Source of the DNA: Bradyrhizobium lablabi
GTDB taxonomy: Bacteria > Pseudomonadota > Alphaproteobacteria > Rhizobiales > Xanthobacteraceae
Assembly (NCBI RefSeq): GCF_018131005.1
Contig: NZ_JAFCJK010000001.1
Span: 868,001 to 932,000, forward strand
Direction of reading: 5' to 3'
DNA length: 64,000 bases
Below are positions 36,330-46,424 of the stretch, piece by piece (within the stretch, counting starts at the first letter, position 1; the number at the start of each line of letters is the position of its first letter). Below the pieces are notes generated by a model that was not told the DNA's origin, made no database searches, and worked only from the letters and a program-made list of their open reading frames with translations. The translations under genes and the position numbers were made by a program.

Positions 36330-37298
36330 ATGGCATCGAACCTGGAAACGCTCGTCACGGTCTTCGGCGGATCAGGTTTTCTGGGGCGGAACGTGGTCCG
36401 CGCGCTGTGCAAGCGTGAGTACCGGGTGCGCGTCGCCGTGCGGCGGCCGGAGCTCGCCGGCCACCTGCAGCCGCTCGGCCGGGTCGGCCAGATCCACGCC
36501 GTGCAGGCCAATGTGCGCTATCCGGCGTCTGTCGCGGCCGCGATGCGCGATTCGCAGATCGCCATCAATCTGGTCGGCATTCTGGCCGAAAGCGGCGGCC
36601 AGAGCTTCGACGCCGTGCAGACCAAGGGGGCCGAGATCGTCGCCAAGGCGGCGACCGCCGGCGGCGCCCGGATGGTCCATGTCTCGGCGATCGGCGCCGA
36701 CGAGAACGCGCTGTCGGCCTATTATCGCGCCAAGGCGGCCGGCGAGGCCGCGGTGCTGGCCGCGGCGCCCGCGGCCACCATTCTGCGGCCATCGCTGATG
36801 TTCGGCCCGGAGGACCAGTTCACCAACCGCTTTGCCGCGCTGGCGCGGATGTCGCCGGCCCTGCCGCTGGTCGGCGGCGGCGTCAACAGGCTGCAGCCTG
36901 CCTATGTCGGCGACGTCGCGCAGGCGGTGGCGGATGCCGTGGACGGCAAGACCAAAGCCGGGGCGACCTACGAACTCGGCGGGCCGGAAGTGCTGACCAT
37001 GCGGGAGATCATGCAGATCATCCTCGACATCACCGAGCGCAACCGCATGCTGGTGACGCTGCCGTTCGGCCTCGCCAGGCTGCAGGCGCTGTTCCTGCAG
37101 TTTGCGCCCGGCGCGTTCAAGCTGACACCGGACCAGGTCGACATGCTGCGCGTGGACAATGTGGTGTCTGATGCCGCGAAGGCGGCGCGCCTGACATTCG
37201 AGGGCCTCGGCATCGCCCCCGATTCGATCGAGGCCATCGCTCCGCAATACCTCTGGCGCTTCCGCGCCTCCGGGCAGTTCCAGCGGAAAAGCGCGTAG
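36330..37298 (+). CDS. NDUFA9-like atypical SDR (complex I associated type)
   Basis: A 322-residue atypical short-chain dehydrogenase with the NAD(P)-binding motif VFGGSGFLGRNVVRAL at about residues 11-26. Its nearest pattern is the NDUFA9/39-kDa complex I subunit family (HVSAIGADENALSAYYRAKAAGEAAV, TILRPSLMFGPEDQF, GPEVLTMREIMQIIL). The canonical YxxxK is present as YYRAK. In alphaproteobacteria this protein is encoded away from nuo genes, and a role with NADH dehydrogenase is only inferred. It is convergent with uppP. Confidence 0.88.
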   Translation: MASNLETLVTVFGGSGFLGRNVVRALCKREYRVRVAVRRPELAGHLQPLGRVGQIHAVQANVRYPASVAAAMRDSQIAINLVGILAESGGQSFDAVQTKGAEIVAKAATAGGARMVHVSAIGADENALSAYYRAKAAGEAAVLAAAPAATILRPSLMFGPEDQFTNRFAALARMSPALPLVGGGVNRLQPAYVGDVAQAVADAVDGKTKAGATYELGGPEVLTMREIMQIILDITERNRMLVTLPFGLARLQALFLQFAPGAFKLTPDQVDMLRVDNVVSDAAKAARLTFEGLGIAPDSIEAIAPQYLWRFRASGQFQRKSA

Positions 37299-37333
37299 AG
37301 ACGTTCTCCCGCAAGGAGGAGCGAAGAGGACGC

Positions 37334-38140
37334 TTACCGCCCCATCGCCAGCGCGATCAGGCCGAGCGTGCCGACGATCACGCGCCACCACGCGAAGAAG
37401 GCGAAGCCGTGGCGGGTGACGTAGTTGAGGAACGTCTTCACCACGATCATCGCCGTGATGAACGAGACCACGAAGCCCACCGCGATCACGCTGAGATTGT
37501 CGGTCGTGAAGTCAGCGCGGTTCTTGTAGAAATCATAGGCGAACGCGCCGACCATGGTCGGAATCGCGAGGAAGAACGAGAACTCCGCCGCCGAGCGCTT
37601 GTCGGCGCCGAGCAGCATCGCCGCCACGATGCTGGCGCCGGAGCGGGACACGCCCGGGATCATCGCCAGGCACTGCGCGATGCCGATCCAAAGATACATC
37701 ATCAGCGGGAACCGGGTCGCGTCGTCCTCATGCACCTTGAGATCGAGCTGATCGACCCACAGCAAGATGGCGCCGCCGACGATCAGTGTGAAGCAGACCA
37801 CCCAGGGATTGAACAGCACCTCCTTGATGTACTTGCCGGCGATCAGGCCGATCACCACCGCCGGCAGGAACGCGACCAGCACGCCGATGACGAAGCGGCG
37901 GTCGTCCGGATTGGAGAACATGCCGAGCGCGACGCGCCACAATTTGCCGAAATAAAGCGCGACAATCGCCAGAATCGCGCCAAGCTGAATCAGGATCGCG
38001 AAGCTCTTCCAGAAATCGCCTTCGCCGAGATTGAAGAACCGTTCCGCAAGCAGGAGGTGGCCCGTCGATGAAACCGGCAGGAATTCCGTGACACCCTCGA
38101 CAATGCCGAGAATCACCGCCCGCAGCATATCCGTCATCAT
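37334..38140 (-). CDS. uppP: Undecaprenyl-diphosphate phosphatase
   Basis: UppP/BacA (268 residues) recycles the lipid carrier for cell-wall synthesis and gives bacitracin resistance. It is an integral membrane protein with about eight helices. Signature motifs are GIVEGVTEFLPVSSTGHLLL near the N terminus, with the catalytic glutamates, and IPGVSRSGASIVAAMLLGADK in the second half. It is convergent with the NDUFA9-like gene. Confidence 0.95.
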   Translation of the reverse strand: MMTDMLRAVILGIVEGVTEFLPVSSTGHLLLAERFFNLGEGDFWKSFAILIQLGAILAIVALYFGKLWRVALGMFSNPDDRRFVIGVLVAFLPAVVIGLIAGKYIKEVLFNPWVVCFTLIVGGAILLWVDQLDLKVHEDDATRFPLMMYLWIGIAQCLAMIPGVSRSGASIVAAMLLGADKRSAAEFSFFLAIPTMVGAFAYDFYKNRADFTTDNLSVIAVGFVVSFITAMIVVKTFLNYVTRHGFAFFAWWRVIVGTLGLIALAMGR

Positions 38141-38390
38141 GATGTGGCCTGCCCTGTCTGAAAAAGCCGCGCCCTTCTCGCCTATTCCCCTAGTCGCTGC
38201 AATCGCAAAAAAACGCCAAACAATGGTTGCCTGATGGATTTGCTGAGCTATAGCGTCTTACTGACCCCGCATTGCTCACGGGGCGGTTACCGGTCCGCGG
38301 CTCACGCGACCGTGGAGACGGTGAGGCCCGTTTCCACCTTGTACCCGGGTTGATGGTTTCTTAAGCGCCGCCACGCTACCAAGGGGCTCC

Positions 38391-39083
38391 ATGTACACGC
38401 TGTATCATCATCCGTTCTGTCCGCATTCGCGCTTCATCCGCCTGGTGATCGGCGAGTATGGACTCGATCTGCGTCTGGTGGAGGAGCGGGTTTGGGAGCG
38501 GCGCGAGGCGTTCCTCGCGCTGAATCCGGCAGCGACCACGCCGATGCTGATCGCCGAGGGCTTTCCACCGATCCCCGGCGCCGCCATCATCTGCGAATAT
38601 GTCGACGAGGCGCACGGCCTCGGGGTCGGTGACCGCCGGCTGCTGCCGGTCTCGATGGCCGAGCGCATCGAGGTGCGTCGGTTGATGGCGTGGTTCAACG
38701 AAAAGTTCTTCGAGGAGGTCTCCAGCCCGCTGGTGACCGAGCGCATCTACAAGCGCTTCATGAGCGAGGAGGATGGCGGCGGCGCGCCCGCCGCCGACGT
38801 GATGCGCGCGGCCAAAGTCAATGTGCGCTATCATCTGAGCTATATCGGCTGGCTGGCGAAGACCCGGAACTATCTCGCCGGCGACCGCATCACCTACGCG
38901 GACCTCGCCGCCGCGGCGCATCTTTCGGCGATCGACTATCTGGGCGACGTGCCATGGAGCGAGGACGACGCGGCAAAGGCGTGGTACGCGCGGGTGAAAT
39001 CCCGCCCGTCGTTCCGTCCGCTGCTCAGCGAATGGCTGGCGGGCGTGCCGGCCTCGCGAACCTATGTGGACCTCGACTTCTGA
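38391..39083 (+). CDS. Glutathione S-transferase family protein
   Basis: A 230-residue GST-fold protein. The N-terminal thioredoxin-like domain ([32 protein letters not shown]) has a CPHS motif, reminiscent of omega/beta-class or stringent-starvation-type proteins. The all-helical domain ends [17 protein letters not shown]. The substrate is unknown. Its 3' end overlaps the queG reading frame by about 50 bases if the upstream queG ATG is used, so the two genes are probably coupled. Confidence 0.88.
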   Translation: MYTLYHHPFCPHSRFIRLVIGEYGLDLRLVEERVWERREAFLALNPAATTPMLIAEGFPPIPGAAIICEYVDEAHGLGVGDRRLLPVSMAERIEVRRLMAWFNEKFFEEVSSPLVTERIYKRFMSEEDGGGAPAADVMRAAKVNVRYHLSYIGWLAKTRNYLAGDRITYADLAAAAHLSAIDYLGDVPWSEDDAAKAWYARVKSRPSFRPLLSEWLAGVPASRTYVDLDF

Positions 39084-40252
39084 ACCAGGCGGTCAGGCTC
39101 TCCCCTGACGATCTCAAGGCGGCGCTCGAGCGCGAGGCACGCTCGCTCGGCTTCGACTGCATCGGCGTCACCGATCCGGACGCGATCGCGCAGGCCGGAA
39201 AATACTTCCACGAATTTCTCGACAGCGGCGCCCATGGCGACATGGACTGGCTCGCCGCCAACCCCGAGCGGCGCACCGACCCGCGCGCGCTGTGGCCGGG
39301 CGTGCGCTCGATCATCATGCTCGGCGTCAATTACGGGCCCGACGATGATCCGCTGGAGCTGCTCAAGTGTCGTTCGCACGGCGCGATCTCGGCTTACGCG
39401 CAGGGCGACGACTATCACGACGTGATCAAGAAGCGGCTGAAGACGCTGGCGCGCTGGCTGGTCGCGATGTCAGGCGCGGAGGTGAAGGTCTTCGTCGACA
39501 CTGCCGCCGTCATGGAGAAGCCCCTCGCGCAGGCCGCGGGGATCGGCTGGCAGGGCAAGCACACCAACCTGGTCTCGCGCGAGTTCGGCTCGTGGCTGTT
39601 CCTCGGCGCGATCTTTTCCGCATTCGAGCTGCCGCGCGACGTCAGCGACACCGATCATTGCGGCTCCTGCACCGCCTGCCAGGACATCTGCCCGACCGCG
39701 GCGTTTCCTTCCGCCTACAAGCTCGATGCGCGGCGCTGCATCTCCTATCTCACGATCGAGAACAAGGGCCCGATCCCGCACGAATTCCGCAAGAGCATCG
39801 GCAACCGCATCTATGGCTGCGACGATTGCCTTGCGGTGTGCCCCTGGAACAAGTTCGCGCAAGCTGGCCGCGAGCAAAAGCTCGCCGCGCGCGCCGAATT
39901 GCGTGCGCCCGAGCTCGCCGGGCTCGCGCGGCTCGACGATCCCGCCTTCCGCGCGCTGTTCTCGAAATCGCCGGTCAAGCGCATCGGCCGCGACCGCTTC
40001 ATCCGCAATGTATTGATCGCAATCGGCAATTCCGGCGATGCCGCCCTGGCTGCGGAGCCGCGGCGGTTGCTTGACGATGCGAACCCTTTGGTGCGCGGCG
40101 CCGCGGTATGGGCGCTGTCGCAATTGATCGGCCGCGACGAGTTTGCGACGCTGGCGTCACGCGCTGACGCCGAGCTCGATGCTACGGTGCAAGACGAGTG
40201 GCGGGCAGCAAGCGCCGTGTCCCCCCATGGTGAGGAGGGGGAAGAGTCTTGA
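39032..40252 (+). CDS. queG: Epoxyqueuosine reductase
   Basis: QueG reduces epoxyqueuosine to queuosine in tRNA, using cobalamin and two 4Fe-4S clusters. Cluster ligands are in [16 protein letters not shown] and [30 protein letters not shown] and the C-terminal HEAT-like [15 protein letters not shown] region also match. The start is uncertain. The only standard in-frame ATG (39032) lies inside the GST gene and gives 406 residues. A CTG overlapping the GST stop (39080) would give 390 residues, nearer the family length, but needs a rare start codon. Confidence 0.92.
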   Translation: MAGGRAGLANLCGPRLLNQAVRLSPDDLKAALEREARSLGFDCIGVTDPDAIAQAGKYFHEFLDSGAHGDMDWLAANPERRTDPRALWPGVRSIIMLGVNYGPDDDPLELLKCRSHGAISAYAQGDDYHDVIKKRLKTLARWLVAMSGAEVKVFVDTAAVMEKPLAQAAGIGWQGKHTNLVSREFGSWLFLGAIFSAFELPRDVSDTDHCGSCTACQDICPTAAFPSAYKLDARRCISYLTIENKGPIPHEFRKSIGNRIYGCDDCLAVCPWNKFAQAGREQKLAARAELRAPELAGLARLDDPAFRALFSKSPVKRIGRDRFIRNVLIAIGNSGDAALAAEPRRLLDDANPLVRGAAVWALSQLIGRDEFATLASRADAELDATVQDEWRAASAVSPHGEEGEES

Positions 40253-40286
40253 TTTCCCCGCACCGAACCCGTCATGGTCGCGCGCC

Positions 40287-41084
40287 ATGACAAACCAGCC
40301 CTTCTTCACCCGACAGGGCGACGGCTTTATGCCGACGCCGGTCGCCAACGGACCATGGAGTCCTGAGTCCCTGCACGGCCGCGTCGTGATCGGCCTGCTT
40401 GCCTTTGTCATCGAGGAGCGCCACCGCTCCGACGATTTCGTGCCGGCACGGCTCACCGCCGACATGTTCCGCCTGCCCAACATCATGACGCCGATCGAGG
40501 TCACGACCAGGGTCGTGCGGGACGGCGCGCGCATCAAGGTGATCGAGGCGGAGTTCTTTTCCGGCGGCACCAGCATGGCACGCGCCTCGTGCCAGTTATT
40601 GCGCAAAACGGAAAATCCCCCCGGGAATGTCTGGTCGCCGCCGAACTGGGACGTGCCGTCGCCGGCGGACATTCCGAAGCCGACCGATCCAACGCTCGGC
40701 ATGAACGGCAAATGGGAGACGCGGCCGATTGTCGGCCACATGGGTTCGCTCGGTCCCCGCCGGCTCTGGATGAGCGAGGTGCGCGAGCTCGTCGCGGGCG
40801 TGCCGATGACGCCGTTCGTCCATGTCGCAACCGGCGCTGATTTCGCAAGCCCCTTTGCCAACGCCGGCGACCAAGGACTCGGCTACATCAACAGCGACGT
40901 GACGATCTATCTGCACCGCCTGCCGGTAACGCGCTGGATCGGCTTCGAGGTCGTGAACCATCACGCCACCGATGGCGTCGCGATCGGCGAGTGCTGGCTC
41001 TACGACGAGAAGGGATCGATCGGCACCTCGACAGTCGCCGCGCTTGCGCAGCGCAAGCCGATGACCAACCCGCCGCCGCCGTAA
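40287..41084 (+). CDS. Acyl-CoA thioesterase-like hotdog protein
   Basis: A 265-residue double-hotdog protein resembling the TesB-like/4HBT_3 thioesterase family. GPWSPESLHGRVVIGLLAFVIEE and RLTADMFRLPNIMTPIEVTTRVVRDGARIKVIEAEFF form the first hotdog. FEVVNHHATDGVAIGECWLYDEKGSIGTSTVAALAQ is the end of the second, typical of acyl-CoA thioesterases. The CoA substrate is unknown. The ATG at 40287, just after queG, begins the conserved part. Confidence 0.8.
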   Translation: MTNQPFFTRQGDGFMPTPVANGPWSPESLHGRVVIGLLAFVIEERHRSDDFVPARLTADMFRLPNIMTPIEVTTRVVRDGARIKVIEAEFFSGGTSMARASCQLLRKTENPPGNVWSPPNWDVPSPADIPKPTDPTLGMNGKWETRPIVGHMGSLGPRRLWMSEVRELVAGVPMTPFVHVATGADFASPFANAGDQGLGYINSDVTIYLHRLPVTRWIGFEVVNHHATDGVAIGECWLYDEKGSIGTSTVAALAQRKPMTNPPPP

Positions 41085-41098
41085 AGGCGCACCATCGC

Positions 41099-41569
41099 CT
41101 ATTCGACCAGATGCCGCGCCATCTCCGGCCGCGCCTTCAGCGCCGCGCCCTGCCTGGCCATGATCCTTGCGATCCGCTCAGGCGCAAAGTTGAGATCGAC
41201 GAAGGCGGGCGCGGTGTTGGCGACCTCGTGGTATTCTGCGATCTTGCCGTCGCGCAGCCGCATGATTGCGACGCCCTCGAACATCCCCCGCGCCCCCTTC
41301 GCCTCCGGCAGCGTCGAGCGGTAGCTGAAGGTGTAGCGCGCATAGAGCGTGCGGGCGTCACTGACCGGTTCATGCATGTCCCAGCGGAAATCCGTCGCGG
41401 TGCGGTAGAACCAGTCGTCGATCATCTCGGCGATCCTGGCGTGCCCCTTGAACGCACCGTAGAACACGTCGTGATAGACGCCATCCTCGGTGAAGAGGCG
41501 CGCGAAGGCCTTGCCGTCGCGTCGCTCGACCGCGTCGCAGAATGCGCGCAACATCTCGTCGATGGTCAT
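41099..41569 (-). CDS. NTF2/SnoaL-like protein
   Basis: A 156-residue protein of the NTF2-like cone fold (SnoaL or nuclear transport factor 2 type): MLRAFCDAVERRDGKAFARLFTEDGVYHDVFYGAFKGHARIAEMIDDWF. Conserved Asp/His-lined pocket positions suggest a ligand-binding or isomerase role, with no substrate indicated. The ATG at 41569 has GAGGGAGA upstream and begins the domain; an earlier ATG adds nine residues. It is convergent with the thioesterase gene. Confidence 0.78.
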   Translation of the reverse strand: MTIDEMLRAFCDAVERRDGKAFARLFTEDGVYHDVFYGAFKGHARIAEMIDDWFYRTATDFRWDMHEPVSDARTLYARYTFSYRSTLPEAKGARGMFEGVAIMRLRDGKIAEYHEVANTAPAFVDLNFAPERIARIMARQGAALKARPEMARHLVE

Positions 41570-41598
41570 TGGCGTTTCTCCCTCGCGCGGGAGCATAT

Positions 41599-41702
41599 AG
41601 CGTTTTCGAGCGACGTGGGGTGCGGGTTCGCGCGAGGAGAAGGCGTCAAAACCACAACCCAGAGCCTCGGCTCTGATTCTATCGGAACCGACAGGGCTCT
41701 AG
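41599..41702. repeat. Dispersed repeat between two minus-strand genes
   Basis: The segment from AGCGTTTTCGAGCGACG to GGCTCTAG contains an AGAGC/GCTCT hairpin (41661-41674) and looks like a copy of a repeat common in Bradyrhizobium genomes (recognised from memory). Its terminal CTAG supplies the TAG stop of the downstream-coded hydrolase. Confidence 0.65.
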
Positions 41703-42493
41703 CCGATCTCGGCGACCGAGGCGATGATCCGCGCGATGTCTTGCGGCCGCGACAGCCGGTGGTCGCCGTCCTGGATCATGGTCAGCACCACGTCCTCTGC
41801 CGGCAGGCGGTGCACCAGCGCGAATGCATGCTTCCATGGCACATCTGGATCCTGCGCGCCCTGCAGGATGCGCACCGGGCAGCCGACGTCGATCTGACTC
41901 CCGAGCAAGAGATGGTTGCGCCCCTCCTCGATCAGCTTGCGCGTGATCCGATAGGGCGTGCCGTCGTCATAGTCCGACGGCCTGAGCCACACCCCCTTGG
42001 TTTCGATCTCGGCGCGGATCTCCGGCGTAAAGGCCTTCCACATCAGTTCCTCGGTGAAATCGGGCGCGGGGGCGATCAGCACCAGGCCGGCGAGCGAGGC
42101 GCTTGCGTTCCCGCGTCGTGCGATCTCTTGCGCCAGGAGGAGCGCGATCCAGCCGCCCATCGAGGAGCCGATCACTACCTGCGGCCCGCTGCAGAACTGC
42201 GTAAATACCGCGACGCTCTCCTCGAGCCAGCGGCCGATCGTGCCGTCGACAAAATCGCCGCCGGATTCGCCATGGCCGGAATAGTCGAACCTGACGCAGC
42301 GACGGCCCTGCTCGGCTGCCCACGCGTCGAGCGCAACCGCCTTGTTGCCCCGCATGTCGGAACTGAAGCCGCCGAGCCAGAGCAGCCCGGGACCGCGGCC
42401 GTCACGGACGCGCACCGCGATCCGGCGTGCCTCACTGCCCTCGCCGACTTCGATGAAGGCGGGTTCCGGATCGTCTGCGGCAGTTTGGCTCAT
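41699..42493 (-). CDS. Alpha/beta hydrolase
   Basis: A 264-residue alpha/beta hydrolase. The nucleophile elbow is GSSMGG (Ser at about 111), the oxyanion region is [16 protein letters not shown], and the catalytic acid and histidine fit GAQDPDVPW and [11 protein letters not shown]. It most resembles the ABHD10-like palmitoyl-thioesterase/short-peptidase group; substrate unknown. The stop codon lies in the edge of a dispersed repeat. It is divergent from infC. Confidence 0.88.
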   Translation of the reverse strand: MSQTAADDPEPAFIEVGEGSEARRIAVRVRDGRGPGLLWLGGFSSDMRGNKAVALDAWAAEQGRRCVRFDYSGHGESGGDFVDGTIGRWLEESVAVFTQFCSGPQVVIGSSMGGWIALLLAQEIARRGNASASLAGLVLIAPAPDFTEELMWKAFTPEIRAEIETKGVWLRPSDYDDGTPYRITRKLIEEGRNHLLLGSQIDVGCPVRILQGAQDPDVPWKHAFALVHRLPAEDVVLTMIQDGDHRLSRPQDIARIIASVAEIG

Positions 42494-42719
42494 GGGTCGT
42501 CACTCGCGTGTCAGGCACCTGCTTTTCAATGAGCTGGCGGCACCGGTCAACAGCTCTTGCGACGTGTCTTGCGAAACAGGGACATCCGGAATATCTGCCG
42601 GACGTGACCAAAATGCCTCGCATTTGACGGTTTTGCAGGCGAGGTCTCCAAGTTCGCTTGCCCGGCGCGGCGTCTTGCTTCAAAATATCTGCTTCCTTCA
42701 CAACTTTGGAGAGTTACCC

Positions 42720-43259
42720 ATTCGCCGTCCCAATAGAGCCCCGCCCACAGTCGCCAAAGATGGGCCGCGCACCAATGACGACATCCGCAACGCACAGGTC
42801 CAACTGATTGATCAGGACGGTACCAACAAGGGCACCGTCGAAACCGTGGTGGCCATCCGCATGGCCATGGATGCCGGGATGGATCTCGTCGAGATTTCGC
42901 CGAACACCAGCCCCCCCGTCTGCAAGATCATGGACTACGGGAAGTACAAGTATTCCGCGCAGAAGAAGGCCGCCGAAGCCCGCAAGAAGCAGAAGGTCGT
43001 CGAGATCAAGGAGATCAAGCTCCGCCCGATGATCGACGATCACGACTATGACGTGAAGATGCGCGCGATGCAGCGCTTCTTCGAGGAAGGCGACAAGGTC
43101 AAGATCACCTTGCGCTACCGCGGCCGTGAAATGGCGCACCAGGAGATCGGCACCAAGCTGCTCGACAAGGTGAAGGCCGACGTCGCCGAGTTCGCCAAGG
43201 TCGAGCAGGATGCGAGGTTCGAGGGACGCCAGGTCGTGATGGTGCTCGCGCCGCGGTAG
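42720..43259 (+). CDS. infC: Translation initiation factor IF-3 (ATT start)
   Basis: IF-3 (179 residues) prevents premature subunit joining and proofreads start codons. [46 protein letters not shown] and [16 protein letters not shown] are typical. No ATG or GTG suits the N terminus. The frame begins at ATT 42720, preceded by GGAGAG at six bases, and the sequence after it ([21 protein letters not shown]) is family-like. AUU is the known infC start in Escherichia coli, where IF-3 limits its own synthesis by rejecting it. The gene ends in a terminator and precedes rpmI-rplT. Confidence 0.96.
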   Translation: MRRPNRAPPTVAKDGPRTNDDIRNAQVQLIDQDGTNKGTVETVVAIRMAMDAGMDLVEISPNTSPPVCKIMDYGKYKYSAQKKAAEARKKQKVVEIKEIKLRPMIDDHDYDVKMRAMQRFFEEGDKVKITLRYRGREMAHQEIGTKLLDKVKADVAEFAKVEQDARFEGRQVVMVLAPR

Positions 43260-43599
43260 TTCGAATCTATCGATTGCGCAAAGGAACAGCCCGTCAGATC
43301 GTCCGGCGGGCTGTTTCGTTTGAGCTGCCGGGGCAAGGCCGGCTTCGACCGCGCTGGAACCGGCGCACCCCTCGGCTCGCTTCGGGGCGTCGGCACCCGG
43401 TTCGGCGTTGCAAAACCGCGTTTCCTCTGCCATAAGCGCGGCTTCGTCGCCCGGCTGATCAAGGGCTGCCGTGGCGACGTTTCGTGCGGGTTCTTTCAAT
43501 TCGGAAAAAACCTCAGCACTTTCAACGCTCTAACGAGCATTTTAGCCGGCCGGACGCCTTTCGGGGCGATTTTCGTGTTGCGGCTTGAAGGAGAGCCAA
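43260..43599 (+). other. 340-base spacer between infC and rpmI
   Basis: Apart from the infC terminator I see no gene. A small GCTC/GAGC hairpin with ATTTT lies at 43527-43543. The stretch may be the rpmI-rplT leader, where L20 autoregulates in other bacteria; I cannot identify the site. Confidence 0.5.
43285..43320 (+). terminator. Rho-independent terminator after infC
   Basis: AACAGCCCG (43285-43293) pairs with CGGGCTGTT (43307-43315) and is followed by TCGTTT. Confidence 0.75.
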
Positions 43600-43800
43600 A
43601 TGCCCAAGTTGAAGACCAAGTCGGGCGCTAAAAAGCGCTTCAAGGTGACTGCCACCGGCAAGGTCATGCACGCCCAGCGTGGCAAGCGCCACGGCATGAT
43701 CAAGCGGACGACCAAGCAGATTCGTCAGCTCCGTGGCACCCGCGTGCTGTTCAAGACCGACGGCGACAACGTCAAGAAGTACTTCTTGCCGAACGCCTGA
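43600..43800 (+). CDS. rpmI: 50S ribosomal protein L35
   Basis: L35 (66 residues), a basic protein of the large subunit: [22 protein letters not shown], then AQRGKRHGM and LPNA at the end, all family-like. The ATG at 43600 follows AAGGAGAG. It is 74 bases ahead of rplT. Confidence 0.97.
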   Translation: MPKLKTKSGAKKRFKVTATGKVMHAQRGKRHGMIKRTTKQIRQLRGTRVLFKTDGDNVKKYFLPNA

Positions 43801-43874
43801 TCACGAAAGCCGCTTGAACCCGCCGCGTTCGCGCGGCGACCTGTCACCTCTTCCAAGATCCAAGGATTTCAGTC

Positions 43875-44234
43875 ATGTCTCGCGTCAAACGCGGTGTGAC
43901 CGCTCACGCCAAGCACAAGAAGGTCTACAAGGCCGCCAAAGGCTATTACGGCCGCCGCAAGAACACGATCCGCGTCGCCAAGCAGGCGGTCGAAAAGGCT
44001 GCCCAGTACGCATTCCGCGACCGCAAGCGCAAGAAGCGTACCTTCCGCGCTCTCTGGATCCAGCGCATCAACGCTGCGGTCCGCCCGTTCGGCATGACCT
44101 ACAGCGTCTTTATCAACGGCCTTGCCAAGTCAGGCATCACCGTCGACCGCAAGGTGCTGTCGGATCTCGCCATCGCCGAACCCGCTGCGTTCCAGGCGAT
44201 CGCCGAGAAGGCCAAGGCGGCGCTCGCGGCCTGA
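43875..44234 (+). CDS. rplT: 50S ribosomal protein L20
   Basis: L20 (119 residues) is needed for early 50S assembly and in several bacteria represses its own operon. [31 protein letters not shown] and the [23 protein letters not shown] segment are diagnostic. It forms the infC-rpmI-rplT series and is convergent with a small secreted protein gene. Confidence 0.98.
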   Translation: MSRVKRGVTAHAKHKKVYKAAKGYYGRRKNTIRVAKQAVEKAAQYAFRDRKRKKRTFRALWIQRINAAVRPFGMTYSVFINGLAKSGITVDRKVLSDLAIAEPAAFQAIAEKAKAALAA

Positions 44235-44245
44235 CGCCTGCGCGC

Positions 44246-44659
44246 TCAACGGGCCCTGCGGCCCGCGGCCTTCAGCGCCTTTTGCGAGTACCGCTGGGCG
44301 ACCTCCGCCCGGCAAAACGCTGTGAACGAGAGATACATCGTGCCGGATTGATTCCGGTACTTCCGATCACAGACCCGCATCTCGCGTTGATAGGCCTGCT
44401 TCTGCGCGGTTTTGAGGCGACGCATGAAGTCTGCCTCGCACTTCTTCTCGACGGCGGCGCCGAGTTGGACATCGCCGCTCGCGCCGTACTCGCAATCCCT
44501 GAACACCTTCATCGCACGCTCGCATCCGCGCTCGGCGTTGATGGCGTCAATGATCTCGTCCTGCGTCATGGACTTGTCCTGACAGACCGCAGCGCCCGCC
44601 GGAGTCCCTGCGACCGACATAACGACAGCCAGAAAGGCCGCACCAGGTCCAATCCGCAT
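44246..44659 (-). CDS. Secreted cysteine-containing protein, possibly LprI/DUF1311-like
   Basis: A 137-residue protein with a signal peptide (MRIGPGAAFLAVVMSVAGTPAGAA). The mature part has six cysteines, enough for three disulfides, and many charged residues; segments such as GCERAMKVFRDCEYGASGDVQLG and AFCRAEVAQRYSQ suggest resemblance to LprI-type lysozyme inhibitor domains. That match is weak. A periplasmic location is well supported; function is not. Confidence 0.6.
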   Translation of the reverse strand: MRIGPGAAFLAVVMSVAGTPAGAAVCQDKSMTQDEIIDAINAERGCERAMKVFRDCEYGASGDVQLGAAVEKKCEADFMRRLKTAQKQAYQREMRVCDRKYRNQSGTMYLSFTAFCRAEVAQRYSQKALKAAGRRAR

Positions 44660-44807
44660 CGCGAGCTCCTTTTCCGCCTTGGTACGGCATCCGCACGAGA
44701 GGGTTCAACGCAGCCGATCATCTGCCCGAAATGACCGGCTTTTTGCTTGACGTTACGGCCTTCGGGCGGCGACAACCCAGCCGAAATTCGGCAGCAGGGA
44801 CTTGACC

Positions 44808-45890
44808 ATGTCCGACCTCGTAACGCTCGAAACATCCATTCTCGACCAGATCGCCGCCGCCGGCGACGAAGCCGCCCTCGAGGCGGTGCGCGTCGCAGCG
44901 CTCGGCAAGAAGGGTTCGATCTCCGCCCTGCTCGCAACCCTCGGCAAGATGTCGCCGGAGGAGCGCAAGACGCAAGGCGCGGCGATCAACCTCGCCAAGG
45001 ATGCGGTGACGCAGGCGCTCAACGCGCGGCGCGAGGTGCTGAAGCAGGCCGCGCTCGATACGCGCCTCGCCGCCGAGACCATCGACGTCACGCTGCCGCT
45101 GCGCGAGACCGCCGCGGAGAGCGGTCGCATCCATCCGTTGAGCCAGGTCTGGGACGAGCTCACCACGATTTTCGCCGACATGGGGTTCTCGATCGCCGAG
45201 GGTCCCGACATCGAGACCGACGACTACAATTTCACGAAGCTGAATTTCCCCGAGGGACATCCGGCGCGGGAAATGCACGACACCTTCTTCTTCAATCCGA
45301 AGCAGGACGGCTCGCGGATGCTTTTGCGTACGCACACCTCGCCCGTGCAGGTGCGCACCATGCTGACCCAGAAGCCGCCGATCCGCGTGGTTTGCCCCGG
45401 ACGCACCTATCGAATCGATTCCGATGCGACGCACACGCCGCAATTCCACCAGGTCGAGGGCCTCGTCATCGACAAGCAGTCGCATCTCGGGCACCTCAAA
45501 TGGATCCTGCACGAGTTCTGCAAGGCATTCTTCGAGGTCGATCACATCAACATGCGCTTCCGGCCCTCGTTCTTTCCGTTCACCGAGCCGTCCCTCGAGG
45601 TCGACATCCAGTGCCGCCGCGACAAGGGCGAGATCCGCTTCGGCGAGGGCGAGGACTGGCTCGAGATTCTCGGTTGCGGCATGGTGCATCCAAATGTGCT
45701 GCGCGCCTGCGGCATCGATCCCGACGTCTACCAGGGCTTTGCCTGGGGCATGGGCATCGACCGCATCGCAATGCTGAAATACGGCATCGCCGATCTGCGC
45801 CAGCTGTTCGAGAATGACGTACGCTGGCTGAACCACTACGGCTTCAAGCCGCTGGACGTGCCGACGATCGCGGGGGGATTGAGTTCGTGA
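44808..45890 (+). CDS. pheS: Phenylalanine--tRNA ligase alpha subunit
   Basis: PheS (360 residues), catalytic subunit of the (alpha-beta)2 phenylalanyl-tRNA synthetase. An N-terminal coiled coil is followed by class II motifs: motif 2 in [10 protein letters not shown] to [26 protein letters not shown] and motif 3 in [18 protein letters not shown]. An in-frame TTG at 44802 is an alternative start; the ATG at 44808 is preferred. It overlaps the next gene by four bases (GTGA). Confidence 0.96.
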   Translation: MSDLVTLETSILDQIAAAGDEAALEAVRVAALGKKGSISALLATLGKMSPEERKTQGAAINLAKDAVTQALNARREVLKQAALDTRLAAETIDVTLPLRETAAESGRIHPLSQVWDELTTIFADMGFSIAEGPDIETDDYNFTKLNFPEGHPAREMHDTFFFNPKQDGSRMLLRTHTSPVQVRTMLTQKPPIRVVCPGRTYRIDSDATHTPQFHQVEGLVIDKQSHLGHLKWILHEFCKAFFEVDHINMRFRPSFFPFTEPSLEVDIQCRRDKGEIRFGEGEDWLEILGCGMVHPNVLRACGIDPDVYQGFAWGMGIDRIAMLKYGIADLRQLFENDVRWLNHYGFKPLDVPTIAGGLSS

Positions 45891-46303
45891 ATCTGAGCGC
45901 CGTCCCGGAGCAATATCGCGGCTTGCGGTCGTTCGCGTTCGGCGACGGGCCGGCTTTGGCCGACGAGTTGCTCGATCTCGTCATCCGGGGCGTCAAGACC
46001 GCGACATGCAGCACCGAGGACGAGCCCAACACCTCGACACCCGGCGAACGCTGGATCGTGCTCGACGGCCGCGGAGAGCCGCGCTGCATCATTGAAACGA
46101 CCGAAGTGAGCTATCGCCGCTTCGGCGAGGTCGATGCGGCTTTTGCCTTTGAGGAGGGCGAAGGCGATCGCAGTCTCGACCACTGGCGCAACGCGCATCG
46201 CAATTACTTTGGCCGGCAAGGCAAGTTTTGCGAGGGCATGATGCTGATGTGCGAGCGCTTTCGCCTGATCGAGGTTTTCAGCGACGCCGAACAGACGTCA
46301 TGA
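45887..46303 (+). CDS. ASCH domain protein inserted in the pheST operon
   Basis: A 138-residue protein with an ASCH domain, a PUA-like fold found in RNA-binding proteins and in YqfB-type acetylcytidine amidohydrolases. [53 protein letters not shown] and the [30 protein letters not shown] segment are typical, including the Lys-Thr-Ala-Thr ligand motif. The GTG start overlaps the pheS stop, so it must be co-translated with pheS; pheT follows after 120 bases. Confidence 0.88.
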   Translation: MNLSAVPEQYRGLRSFAFGDGPALADELLDLVIRGVKTATCSTEDEPNTSTPGERWIVLDGRGEPRCIIETTEVSYRRFGEVDAAFAFEEGEGDRSLDHWRNAHRNYFGRQGKFCEGMMLMCERFRLIEVFSDAEQTS

Positions 46304-46369
46304 GCGAATTGCGTGAGCTGATGCTAGGTTTTGTTTTGCCCTTTCTCACGACTGATGTCGCGGAGAGAG

Positions 46370-46408
46370 CCCCCACCCCAACCCTTCCCCGCAAGCGTGA
46401 GAGGGGAC
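46370..46408. repeat. Intergenic repeat (family B) upstream of pheT
   Basis: CCCCCACCCCAACCCTTCCCC followed by GTGAGAGGGGA is a degenerate palindrome of the type at 8376-8416. It ends about 17 bases before the pheT start. Confidence 0.55.
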
Positions 46409-46424
46409 AAGAGAAACCATTGTC

